From Rhynchopus sp. YZ270_cl-10 (Eukaryota; Euglenozoa; Diplonemea; Diplonemida; Diplonemidae), in contig OZ037836.1 of NCBI GenBank assembly GCA_964035575.1, positions 2,046,001-2,110,000 on the forward strand: a stretch of 64,000 nucleotides of DNA, given 5' to 3'. The notes under the pieces were generated by a model that saw only the letters and a list, made by a program, of their open reading frames with translations, was not told the DNA's origin and did no database searches. The translations under genes were made by a program, and so were the position numbers. This document shows positions 53,927-63,737 of the stretch, piece by piece (within the stretch, counting starts at the first letter, position 1; each line of letters opens with the position of its first letter).

Positions 53927-55084
53927 ATGGAAATATGTGTGAAGAGCTTTGACGGAGAGAAGTACACAGTCGAGGTGGGTGTGGATGATACAACTGCGGA
54001 CATACGGCGGAAGGTGGCGACTGCAGCAGAGTTGTGCGAAGACGGCTTTGACATGAGCTTCGGAGAGAAGCTGCTGGCCGAAGGAGACGACACGACGCAG
54101 CTGAGTGCTGGGGACACAGTTGTGCTGACGAAGACGAAGTCGCAGAAGGACGACGCCATTGCAGCTCTTCGTGACTTGGGTGAGACAAGGCTGACGTCAG
54201 ACAGTTTCAACGGTCTGGAAGATCCCAAGCTGGTTCATATGTTTCTGCAGGCGGAGGTTGTTACTGAGATCCCTGATCAATTCTTGGAAGGTGGCACGTT
54301 CGAAGAACTTGATCTCAGTGGTGTGCCAGGTGTGACTCAAATAGAAGGAGGTTTCCTCCAATGCTGCACCTTATTGCACACTGCTGATTTATCTGGGTGG
54401 AGCAATGTGATGCGGGTTGATAATTTCTTTCTCTTCAACTGCACCTCATTGACCACACTGGATATTTCTGGGTGGCACAATGTAAGGCAAATAGGAGACG
54501 ACTTTCTCTCCTACTGCAGCGCATTGACAACACTGGATATTTCTGTGTTGAACAATGTGACGCAAATAGGAGACGATTTTTTCTCCAGCTGCAGCGCATT
54601 GCAAACCCTTGACTTGTCTGGGTGGAACAATGTGACGCGGGTTTATGAGCGCTTTCTCTTCAGCTGCACCTCACTGACCACACTGGATATTTCTGGGTGG
54701 AACAATGTGACGCAGCTTGGGCACTCTTTTCTCTCCAGCTGCAGCGCATTGCAAACCCTTGACTTGTCTGGGTGGAACAATGTAACGCGGGTTGATGATT
54801 TCTTTCTCTTCAACTGCACGTCATTGACCACACTGGATATTTCTGGGTGGAACAATGTGAGGCAAATAGGGAGGCACTTCCTCAAGAACTGCAGCGCATT
54901 GAAAACACTTGACCTATCTGGGTTGACGACTGTTCAGCACATTGGGAAAGACTTCCTAAAAGGATGCACAATACCCACAAGCAGCATCAACGTCACCGGA
55001 TCGAGCAGTGTTGTGTCAGAATATGTGCAGAGCCAGAGCGGTAGCCTCGTGGACGATACCAAGTGCAAATGTGTGTGCATGTGA
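53927..55084 (+). CDS. UBL-LRR protein, family B, copy B8
   Basis: 385 residues and nine LRR units, the longest B copy and the only one away from the array, 20 kb beyond B7. I chose 53927 because ACCATGG and MEICVKSFDGEK match the other copies. It differs in the linker (TSDSFNGLEDPKLVHMFLQAE) and cap (SQSGSLVDDTKCKCVCM), where KIKHK is replaced by TKCK but CVCM is kept. One repeat reads LDISVLNNVTQIGDDFFSSC, breaking the W of the consensus. Intact. Confidence 0.9.
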   Translation: MEICVKSFDGEKYTVEVGVDDTTADIRRKVATAAELCEDGFDMSFGEKLLAEGDDTTQLSAGDTVVLTKTKSQKDDAIAALRDLGETRLTSDSFNGLEDPKLVHMFLQAEVVTEIPDQFLEGGTFEELDLSGVPGVTQIEGGFLQCCTLLHTADLSGWSNVMRVDNFFLFNCTSLTTLDISGWHNVRQIGDDFLSYCSALTTLDISVLNNVTQIGDDFFSSCSALQTLDLSGWNNVTRVYERFLFSCTSLTTLDISGWNNVTQLGHSFLSSCSALQTLDLSGWNNVTRVDDFFLFNCTSLTTLDISGWNNVRQIGRHFLKNCSALKTLDLSGLTTVQHIGKDFLKGCTIPTSSINVTGSSSVVSEYVQSQSGSLVDDTKCKCVCM

Positions 55085-56066
55085 GGCATGTGCATCTTTC
55101 GAGAGGCTAGGCGCTCATTGCGATGTTCAGAGAACGAATTTTACATTGCACGTTGCACTTTGCCCAAATATGATACTAGAGATATGTTTTTTTATGCACA
55201 GTTCTTTGCATCCTTGCGTGCGTACACTGATACAACCAAGCATGTTGTTGTTTTATACTAAGTTACGACAAATGCTTTGTCACAACACAGTTTTGTGGTG
55301 GGAAATGACTCTTTAATAAGCCAATTGTCTTTTTCTATGCAACATGTTAGACCGTTTGGTCTGGGAGGGTTTAGGATTCTTCTTTGTCTCAGTGATATGT
55401 TGAGCAATTACGAGAGGTGTTTGCCGTATTTTATTCGGACAAATACTTTGTGGTGGGAAATGATTAAAACATCTGAGACTTGTCGTTTATTCCCTTTCCC
55501 CTATTATTGTGCACTCACCTCATTTCTGTACTTCAGGCTAAGGGTTTTTTCCCCTTTTGACATCCTTTTCTGGACGTTTTGGGGGGTAGGAAAAAAGCGT
55601 ATGACGTGGGCAGCGTACCAACTAAACAAAAGATGAAAGGGGTTTTCATTATTTGTCACACAGAAGGTGTGTGAGGTCTGTTTTAGCGATTTTTTACCTC
55701 ACGTTTTTAGAATCAACGTAGTATGCACGTTACGATGTTATTGCCTTCCCCCTTTATTGTGCACTCGCCTCATTTCTGTACTTCAAGCAAAAGTGTTTTT
55801 TCCTTGTTGACATTAATTTCTGGGCGTGTTGAAGAGAACTATATAAAATGGAAGAATCCTGTTCATTCAAGTTCAAGGGGAAAACCTCGTGATTTTCCTC
55901 GCAACCGCGTGTGGTGACGTTGCTGCGTTCGTACGACCTCGACCAATGCTTTCCTCCACGCACTCCGTGCCTTCTTCCCACCATGATTGCCTCCTTCAGT
56001 GTTCTGATGTCCTCTCCTACTCCCACAACCCCACCACACAACAGAGCAACACAAAAGGACGACAAA
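55085..56066 (+). other. Spacer between B8 and A4
   Basis: B 3' flank; 55425-55605 matches 2450-2625 (GACAAATACTTTGTGGTGGG...), a dispersed module. A TATA-like ACTATATAAAATGG lies at 55839-55852, about 215 bases before the start; it is not shared with the other A copies. From 55911 the family A leader runs to the start. The leader is two bases shorter near its end than in A1, which puts its upstream ATGs in frame with the gene. Confidence 0.5.
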
Positions 56067-57182
56067 ATGGACGTAACCATCAAGAGGTACGACGACAACT
56101 TGTTCATAATCGAGGTGGGTGTGGATGACACAACGGAGACGATGCGGCAGAAGGTGGCGTCTGCAGTGAGGTTGGCTGAGGACAGCTTCCACATGGGCTT
56201 CGGAGGGAAGGACGAAGGAGAGGACATCACGCAGCTGAGTGCTGGAGACACAATCATCCTCACGAAAACTGCTAAGTACGCAGCTCGAGCAGAGCTTCAT
56301 GCGTTGGGTGAGACGGACATCACTGCAGAGCGGTTGGAGGAGGTGGAGGATCCTGAGGTGGCGTGTTTGCTTCTGCAGGCGGAGGTTGCGACTGTCATTC
56401 CTGATGACTTCTTGTCGGGTTCATCATTAACGAGACTTGATCTGAGTGCTGTGTCGTGTGTGACGGAGGTTGGTGATAGGTTTCTGTACGATTGCACAAC
56501 GTTGACAAGCATCGACCTGTCAGGGTTGAGCAATGTGACGCGCATCGGTAGCTGCTTTCTCTCCGACTGCAAAGGCTTAACCACTCTGGATCTTTCGCCA
56601 CTCAGCAACTTGATGCGCATCGATAGCTCCTTTCTCTCCGACTGCAAAGGTTTAACCACTCTGGATCTTTCGCCACTCAGCAACTTGACAGAAATCGATG
56701 AAGGCTTTCTCTACTGCTGCAAAGGTTTAACCACTCTGGATCTTTCGCCACTCAGCAACTTGACGCGCATCGGTAGCTTCTTTCTCTACGACTGCAAAGG
56801 TTTAACCACTCTGGATCTTTCGCCACTCAGCAACTTGACAGAACTCGGTTACTACTTTCTCTCCGACTGCAAAGGTTTAACCACTCTGGATCTTTCGCCA
56901 CTCAGCAACGTGACAGAATTCGGTAACCACTTTCTCAGCAGCTGCAAAGGCTTAACCACTCTGGATCTTTCGCCACTCAGCAGGGTTAAGGTTGTTGGTT
57001 CGCACTTTCTTACGAACTGCACTTCGTTGAAGAGTATTCACCTTACCGGCTGCAGCAGTGCTGTGTCCGACGCAGTGAGGAACAACAAGAAGCTGAGCAA
57101 ACTTGTGGTTGAAGCACGTCCGAAACGCAGCAGAGACGAATCACCCCAGCAAGCACACAAACGGCAGAGACACGCACAATGA
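56067..57182 (+). CDS. UBL-LRR protein, family A, copy A4
   Basis: 371 residues from the ATG that matches the other A copies (MDVTIKRYDDNLFIIEVGVD). The frame is open back to 55911, which would add 52 residues of leader-like sequence; I regard that as chance. Eight LRR units, several almost identical at DNA level (GGTTTAACCACTCTGGATCT), indicating recent repeat duplication. One repeat has LMRIDSSFLSDC. Cap and basic tail as in A2. Intact. Confidence 0.9.
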   Translation: MDVTIKRYDDNLFIIEVGVDDTTETMRQKVASAVRLAEDSFHMGFGGKDEGEDITQLSAGDTIILTKTAKYAARAELHALGETDITAERLEEVEDPEVACLLLQAEVATVIPDDFLSGSSLTRLDLSAVSCVTEVGDRFLYDCTTLTSIDLSGLSNVTRIGSCFLSDCKGLTTLDLSPLSNLMRIDSSFLSDCKGLTTLDLSPLSNLTEIDEGFLYCCKGLTTLDLSPLSNLTRIGSFFLYDCKGLTTLDLSPLSNLTELGYYFLSDCKGLTTLDLSPLSNVTEFGNHFLSSCKGLTTLDLSPLSRVKVVGSHFLTNCTSLKSIHLTGCSSAVSDAVRNNKKLSKLVVEARPKRSRDESPQQAHKRQRHAQ

Positions 57183-58569
57183 CGATGAGGTTTACAGGGA
57201 GGGTGGTTTCAGCCTCGCAATTGACGAGTTTCGCGGTACCAAGTGGTGGCTCACGTGCTATTTGTGTTTGAGGAAGCCTGCTATGTAGCACAGCACCAAA
57301 GGCAAAGCAGACGTGGTGGCAGTTTAGTGAGGACACATCAGTTGGCAAATGTTTGTTTAATGTTGATGAGGGTAGCATCGGTTTGTAATGTGGTCCACGT
57401 TTTTGTGGGAATTGTCAAGATCTTGATCACAAAGATGAAGATTTGGGCTGTGTGAAATGTTTGTCTTGTTTGCCTTGTCGGGTGTGTGCACTGTATGTGA
57501 AACAACTGTGGATCTGCAGGTACGTGCTCTGATGTTTATTCAGTGTGGTGTGTTGTGGTTTTGTTATGTTTTTACGCTTTTTCCACCTGATTTTTTTTAA
57601 CCAAAAGAAAACCGACGCAGGAGCTTTTCTTGGAACTGTTTTATTCTCCTCACCCCAACAACAACATCACATTCAGAAAAACACTGTTTTTTCGTTTTTA
57701 TTCGCTTTCTTTTCTTCTTCCTCACACTTTGTTACTGTGAAGAAAAATTTTTTCGTTTCCCTCCCTCCCTCCCAATTTTGTGTTTTTTGCTTCAGTGTTT
57801 CCATGCGTAGGGTCCGAGTTGGCCTAGTGGACCTGAAATTCAGTGTGTTCATGCGTAGGGTCCGAGTTGGCCTAGTGAACCTGAATACCCCTTTTGCTTC
57901 AGTGTTTCCATGCGTAGGGTCCGAGTTGGCCTAGTGGACCTGAAATTCAGTGTGTTCCATGTGTAGGGTCCGAGTTGGCCTAGTGGACCTGAACCAATCC
58001 TCCTTTCAACTTTCTTTGCGTCAGGTGTTCCATGTGATCAAAACCCATTAAAAACACCGTTGGGAGGCATTGAGAGGGTGGGAAAAGTGCCGGGGGCACT
58101 AGATTTGCAGTTCTACGCCAAGTCCGCTCTAAAATCCTTGTGTAGACGCAGTGGAATGGCAGTAAAGGCAAAGCGCCGTATCCACTGTGGAATGGGCCTG
58201 CTGAAGGGTCCTCAGAGGCGATTCTGCAAGTCCTGGGGAGATTGAGTTTAAGAAAACACGCGAAAAGGGGAGGAAAGTGACGTGTGTGGTATTGGGCCTC
58301 CCACGCGTCCTCCTCGCGGGTCATTGCGTACGACTTGTCGTCAAGCAGTCTGGCCTTGCCACATTGGAGCAGTGTGCCTAAGCTCCCAATACGGTATTCC
58401 TTGCCCTTGTGGGCTGTGGACACCCCACTCTTGCCGCTGTATATTGTGGCGTGCCTGGCTGTATCCACGAGGGATGTCTCTTTCCTCCCACAATAATATG
58501 AGCGTGGGGTCTGAAGAAGATAAAGAAGACGAGGCAGATGCGGGGTGGTGCTTTAGTCGAGTCTATTAC
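57183..58569 (+). other. A4 3' flank and following spacer
   Basis: Bases 57183-57590 are the A-type 3' flank; 57603-57760 repeats intron 2 of the four-UBL gene. The tandem block at 57798-57995 is listed separately. Frames at 57980-58596 on both strands contain no recognisable domain. Confidence 0.5.
57798..57995. repeat. Four spaced copies of a GGGTCCGAGTTGGCCTAGTG unit
   Basis: The core ATGCGTAGGGTCCGAGTTGG plus CCTAGTGGACCTGAA occurs at about 57804, 57853, 57910 and (as ATGTGTAGGG) 57959, with variable spacers. TTGGCCTAGTGGA fits the Pol III A-box pattern TRGCNNAGYNGG at nearly every position, but no B-box or tRNA fold is visible. Confidence 0.75.
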
Positions 58570-58574
58570 TGGAT

Positions 58575-59511
58575 ACCTATATCACCCATTCCATGAAATT
58601 CCGTATACTTTTGCAAAAAAGTCACTCAGAGAACCCAGATGCAAATTTTTTATCGTCCGACCCCGCATTTGATTCATTTTGACTCCCCGGATCTGAGAAT
58701 ATTTTTTTCAAAAAAAATAAAAAAAAAATTCCATCCGAGGATGTGTGGGAGAGTTTTGGGTCCGGCGCTCCCAGTTATCTCGACAATTTCCTGGTCACAA
58801 AAACCCCCCAAAACACCGCTAGTGTGAATTTCCGAGCTCAGCGCTTTTCATTAAAAAAAAAATCGAGAAGATTAGTGGAGTAGAAGTTGTCTACTTTTTT
58901 TACCATGGGTAATTTTGCACTATAGCTGTATATAGCAGGGCAAATTACCTTGGAAAATGGGGTGTTCGCCGCTAGTATATGGTAGTACCCTGGTCGCCTT
59001 CTGCGTCTACCCGTTGGTCGTGCGACCCCGGAATTGCAAGATATTGCAATGCATCTTTCAAACGCGTGCTTGGGCAATTTTTTTGTTGACGAAAGCGTGG
59101 CCTTAAAATATAGAGGGATTCCTCTGTAAAAGGGGCACCATAAGGCACTTCCTAGTAGGTACCTTCCGCCTAAGAACTGCCCAAAAAATAATAGACATCA
59201 ACAGATGCATAAAAAAAATCGTCCGACCCCGGAATTGAAAGATTTCGTACCCGATCTTCCAAAAAATGAGAAAAAATATTATTTTTGGGGACCTGGGCCC
59301 CTGTTAAAATTATGTGTCCACGGACGACATCGTTTGCGGAAATATAAAGTATTTTTTTGTTGTCGAAAATGCGCTAGTGTGAATTTCCGAGCTCGGCGCT
59401 TTCAATTAAAAAAAAAATCGATAAGATTAGTGGAGTAGAAGTTGTCTAGTTTCTTTACCAAAAACAGGGGTTTTGTATACGGTTTTTCGTGGAATGGGTG
59501 ATATACGTGTC
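58575..59511. mobile_element. Inverted-repeat element, about 0.94 kb
   Basis: TATCACCCATTCCATGAAAT and following bases (58580-58608) are inverted, with a few mismatches, at 59476-59504. The interior has a direct duplication: GCTAGTGTGAATTTCCGAGC with about 90 following bases at 58818 and 59373, and CGTCCGACCCCG near 58661 and 59219. No coding frame. A small non-autonomous DNA transposon is the likeliest reading; the family is not recognised. Confidence 0.6.
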
Positions 59512-60117
59512 TAGTACAGGGCTATTGAAGGCTGAACTGCAAAACCAAGGGGGGAACTGGGCATTGCAATATCTGGAAAGTCATACGAGGCGTTTTTTTC
59601 AAAAGGGAAGATACCCTGAGGGACCGGGTGAGGCAGTGACGGCACATCTGCTCGATAATTTACACCCGACTAATTTTCCTCCTTGAATTGATCACTCCCT
59701 GGACTATTAATAGTGTAGGTACCTCAGCGTGTGTATACATTGGTCACTACGACCCACAAAATACAGATGCCACGTGACCGTCTTGTCTTGTTTTGGCTGT
59801 ATTCAAACGCAATTAGATGATATTAGTCGAGATGTGTCATTTACTTCCTAAAATATGAGTCATGGGCTGTTGCCATGCCCATATCTCGTTTATGTGCTAA
59901 AAAATAGGAATAGGCAAGGTACAAACCCTGTCCCACGACCCCTTTTTTTTTCGGGATTTTGATTTTCTGGTCACTTCTGGTCACTATTTTTGGTATTTTC
60001 GGGCCTCCAGGACGTTTTTCGGGGGGTCTTGGGTAGTGACTTGTGGGGTCGGACACTGCGCTGCGCGTAGAATTAAAAAACCCTGAAAAAGTGCAGTGTC
60101 CTCCCCTTGTGACCCCC
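59512..60117. other. Intergenic DNA, nothing recognised
   Basis: No supported gene or repeat. The frame at 59489-59686 has no motif. Confidence 0.5.
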
Positions 60118-60952
60118 CCTAGGCATAGGTGCCCGCCGAGTCGTTTTTGGGCGAGTTGTCGGAACTTTACGATTTCACCTAACAACTCGCCCAAAAACTC
60201 GGACAACTCGGCCACAACTCGCCCTATACTCGGCACAACTCGCCCTATACTCGGCACAACTCGGCCACAACTCGGCCACAACTCGCCCATTTTTACAGGC
60301 AAAAACATACAGGGATGGGAGGTGACGTTGTAAGGTTACACACATGTAACGTTGGTACAACACATAATCTCAAGAAAAACAACCAGGGCTAAGGCCAAAC
60401 GCCACTCATTACATGCACCTTGTCATATGACTAGTCATAGGTGGTAACTAGGTCGTGGTGGTCCATGGGCCACCGTGCACACTCACGGTTTTTGGTAATT
60501 GCTGGGGGGAATGGGATATACTCCGTACATGGATACCCACACAGAACACACGGTTCCCCAGACATCTGTCAGGCAATCACTGATTCACTTCACACAGGTC
60601 GGGCAGGCGCTGCCTGCCCATCCTCTTTTCCTGTCTGCTATCGATTCCAGGTTCACAACGTTCACACGTTTAGTCAAAATGCTTTGGGCGACGACTTCCT
60701 TTGGGATACACAAAACCACACAAAGCGCACATTCACAGACCAGCTGTGAAGCGTGGGATGCACAAGATAAAACGTGATGTGGTGTACCTGTGTACCTGTG
60801 TACCTGTGTACCTGTGTACCTGTGTACCTGTGTTTTTGTAGCCATAAAAAATCCCAAAAAAAAACAACTCGCCCAAAAAAAATGGGCGAGTTGTTGGCCG
60901 AATTTGGGCGAGTTGCCGAGTTGTTTTAACTCGCCGGGCACCTATGCCTAGG
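60118..60952. mobile_element. Inverted-repeat element with iterated AACTCGCCC motifs
   Basis: The left end CCTAGGCATAGGTGCCCG with GCCGAGT (60118-60141) is inverted at 60929-60952 with one mismatch in 24. Next to both ends are many copies of AACTCGCCC, AACTCGGCC or their inverses (60150-60290 and 60865-60935), giving strong fold-back potential. Inside are an octamer microsatellite (60783-60830) and a 102-residue frame at 60441-60749 without motifs. Foldback-like non-autonomous element; target duplication not clear. Confidence 0.65.
60783..60830 (+). repeat. Octamer microsatellite (TGTACCTG)6
   Basis: Six perfect copies. The same octamer recurs at the right edge of the window (63971-63986). 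Confidence 0.95.
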
Positions 60953-61377
60953 CATACCGTGCAGACGAGTCGTCTACTCGTCTATCCTCGTCTTTTTGGG
61001 TCACGACCCAAAAACTCGTCTTTTTACTCGTCTATCCTCGTCTTGACGAGTGCTGTACTCGTCTCATACTCGTTTGTTAGGCCCTGTGAGGTGCTCACGG
61101 GTGAGGTGCTCACGGGTGAGCGTTGTCCGGCCAGCCAGTAGACCTCTTCGTCGGTGTCTTTCTGTGTCTTGCAGTTGACAGTACCAAAGTCCATTATTAA
61201 TGTACTTTTGAGTAACCCGTACAACTGTCTCGTGTGTTCCAGTGTGTCGATGTTGTCTGGTGATCGATATTGCTCTCCATCCGCACGTATAAACGTGCTG
61301 CAACACAAACGTTCCACCGACGTTACCTACAACTAAGGGGAGGGGGAGGGGGAGGGGACTCGTTACCTGCACGGTGG
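60953..61377. other. CTCGTC-rich repeats and unassigned minus-strand frame
   Basis: Bases 60965-61075 hold many copies of ACTCGTCT or CGAGTC in both orientations. The minus frame 61317-61024 begins MERLCCSTFIRADGEQYRSP and looks moderately protein-like but matches nothing I recognise. GTGCTCACGGGTGAG is doubled at about 61091-61119. A GGGGAG run lies at 61337-61358. Confidence 0.35.
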
Positions 61378-61508
61378 CTTGGTCAGGTGACTGACCAGGC
61401 TCTGACCAAGCTAAAAACATGACCAAGGGGGCTTGGTCATGACCAAACCCCCCCTTGGTCATGACCAAGGGGGGGCTTGGTCAGACCAGGCCCCCCCTTG
61501 GTCATGAC
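61378..61508. repeat. Cluster of TTGGTCATGACCAA palindromes
   Basis: CTTGGTCATGACCAA and shorter forms (CTTGGTCAG, CTGACCAG, TCTGACCAAG) occur about eight times in 130 bases, separated by C7 or G7 runs that are themselves complementary. Both the palindromes and the spacers can pair, allowing several alternative hairpins. Confidence 0.85.
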
Positions 61509-61572
61509 GGGTAAAAATGCACGGTGGGGGGTTTGAAACCCGCAAAAAAAAACAAAATAAGAGCACAAAGCA

Positions 61573-62013
61573 TGTATACTGTGTATACTGTGTATACTGT
61601 GTATACTGTGTATACTGTGTATACTGTGTATACTGTGTATACTGTGTATACTGTGTATACTGTGTATACTGTGTATACTGTGTATACTGTGTATACTGTG
61701 TATACTGTGTATACTGTGTATACTGTGTATACTGTGTATACTGTGTATACTGTGTATACTGTGTATACTGTGTATACTGTGTATACTGTGTATACTGTGT
61801 ATACTGTGTATACTGTGTATACTGTGTATACTGTGTATACTGTGTATACTGTGTATACTGTGTATACTGTGTATACTGTGTATACTGTGTATACTGTGTA
61901 TACTGTGTATACTGTGTATACTGTGTATACTGTGTATACTGTGTATACTGTGTATACTGTGTATACTGTGTATACTGTGTATACTGTGTATACTGTGTAT
62001 ACTGTGTATACTG
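61573..62013 (+). repeat. Nonamer microsatellite (TGTATACTG)49
   Basis: Forty-nine perfect copies. Because the unit is a multiple of three, each frame repeats one tripeptide (CVY, VYT or IHS and the like); these frames are not genes. Confidence 0.97.
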
Positions 62014-62354
62014 TACGCGAGATACCACAGCACAGGACTTCATAAGCTCTCACGGCTCCCACTAGTTCTCACTAAGCTCTCACAGCTCTCAGTAAGCTCA
62101 CAGACTGTGTTACGTGTCTCACGGCCGTTCGGTTGTGCACCCAGGTACCCAGACCCATGCAGTGAAGAAGTCTAAATGGGAGCTGTCTAAGTATAAGTCT
62201 GATCCTGAGCCCAAATCTGCCCGGACTTATAGGGTCATCGGACTTATGCACGGGGGGGGAGTAGGTAAATAAATAAAAGCCCGCTCCCCCGCAAAATACA
62301 GAGAGAACGACCATTTTTTTTACCTGATTTTCATTAACCCGTCATTGACCCCTC
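62014..62354. other. Short spacer, AGCTCTCA motifs
   Basis: AGCTCTCA recurs at about 62044, 62071, 62081 and 62091. Otherwise nothing recognised. Confidence 0.4.
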
Positions 62355-62561
62355 ATGGTGAGAGCACCAAACAGACGACGAATTAGATGTAGTCGGAGAG
62401 GAGGAGTGTGTGGGGTAATGGTAAAAAACGGAACGACACAGCACATGCAACACCACCCCAGTTTCTTTAAAGAGAAGCACCGTTGCAAACTTTGCTGGGA
62501 AGTTTTTGAAACCGAAGACACATGGCGAAACCATGTCGCAACATGTCCAGACAGGAAATAA
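62355..62561 (+). CDS. Candidate small zinc-finger protein or terminal exon
   Basis: 68 residues, Arg-rich at the start (RAPNRRRIRCSRRGG), ending HRCKLCWEVFETEDTWRNHV then ATCPDRK. The spacing C-x2-C-x12-H-x3-C is a C2HC/C2H2-like zinc finger with hydrophobic residues in the right places (F after the second Cys, W before the His). It may be a complete small gene or the last exon of one starting upstream. AATAATAAAG follows directly after the stop and could serve as a polyadenylation signal. Confidence 0.45.
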   Translation: MVRAPNRRRIRCSRRGGVCGVMVKNGTTQHMQHHPSFFKEKHRCKLCWEVFETEDTWRNHVATCPDRK

Positions 62562-63737
62562 TAAAGCCAAAATCGGGCTGGGGAGGTCATCAACTATGCC
62601 AAGAATTCAAGGAAAATATCAGATATTTTGGGTTCTACCTGTCATGCAGTACGCAGTGTACTTTCGCTACAAAAACTATTTTACGAGTTTTGCTTGCCAA
62701 AACGAGTTGGTAATTAATGTTGTTTCACGAGCGCAGTGAGTGTGACATACATAGAATAACCCATTTACTTCGCGCGATTTTGCGGTCATGTAACCGACAA
62801 AGTATTTCACGCGTGAAATGAACACGTCGTAGCGGAAACACGTCGTTTGCGGACAACAACGGGGGGTTAAAGTCAGTCACTACTATAGCCATTAACTCAG
62901 GGAGCATAGCTAGTGCAAGAAATTCGAAGCCAGTGCACAATTTGTTTGTGTAGCGCGAGGCACTCTTTTTTAATAAAGTTCCTGCAGTTGCTATGCACTG
63001 TTATTTCTTAGGATTTATCATGATACAGCGTAACATAGTGGATTCGCCTGGTCGACACAACCTTTGATAGATATGGGATAACCAACCCCCTTCAGCCCCT
63101 CGTGGGTTCACTGAACAAGCCCTAGTGGTAGTTAAACGCGATTGAACATTTAAATTCCTAGAGATGAAAGAACAAGACTGTACCCGCGCATCAAAATTGT
63201 GGAAAACTTTGCACCCCAAACACCCTCAACAACGCCCGCCAAAAGGCGCCCCCTGTTGCTGGGAGTTGGTTCTCATGTTTGATACCTGCACAGCGGGCAT
63301 TCCTGAGTCCAACGCGTGTTTGCCCTGCAGCGCTGCCTCCAATCTTTTTATAATTGACAACAAGTTATTTTATCAAAAAGTACCACCAGGCCCTGTCTTC
63401 GTGCACCTTAGGTGCAACGCCGCAGAGAAACAAAACGGATTGAAAAAGCCTTAGTTTAAAGATAGAAGCTTGATTGTTTTCTTTGAGTACTCAATTAACC
63501 AGAACAACCGTACTTCAGTTTAACACATTTTTTCACCTTTTTGTTTTCCGGCTTGGAGCGCACAAACAACATGGATAACCAACTTTTTGCAGGTTCAAAA
63601 ACGATGGCAGTAGGCATCTTCTCGCTTCAGAGCACTATGCGCTTGTTGCAGCTTGACGTTGGGAGAAGTCTCACCACTACAAGCTGAGGGTTTGTTGAAG
63701 GCCTTCACGGCAACCTCGTTGAGAGGAGGTGGCGTGT
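62562..63737. other. Intergenic DNA, nothing recognised
   Basis: A 96-residue frame at 63164-63454 has no motif I recognise. The phrase GAGCGCACAAACAA at 63557 recurs at 63872. Confidence 0.45.

Noticed and set aside
57980-58596. Overlapping 162- and 104-codon frames near a possible transposase relic
   Set aside because: I looked for a piggyBac Cys-rich end or another transposase motif and found none.
61024-61317. 97-residue minus-strand frame (MERLCCSTFIRADGEQYRSP...)
   Set aside because: Moderately protein-like but isolated, on the opposite strand from all supported genes, and without a recognisable family; mentioned only within the region entry.
61573-62013. Frames of 170-200 codons through the nonamer array on both strands
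   Set aside because: Repeat artefacts (CVY, VYT, IHS and similar tripeptides).
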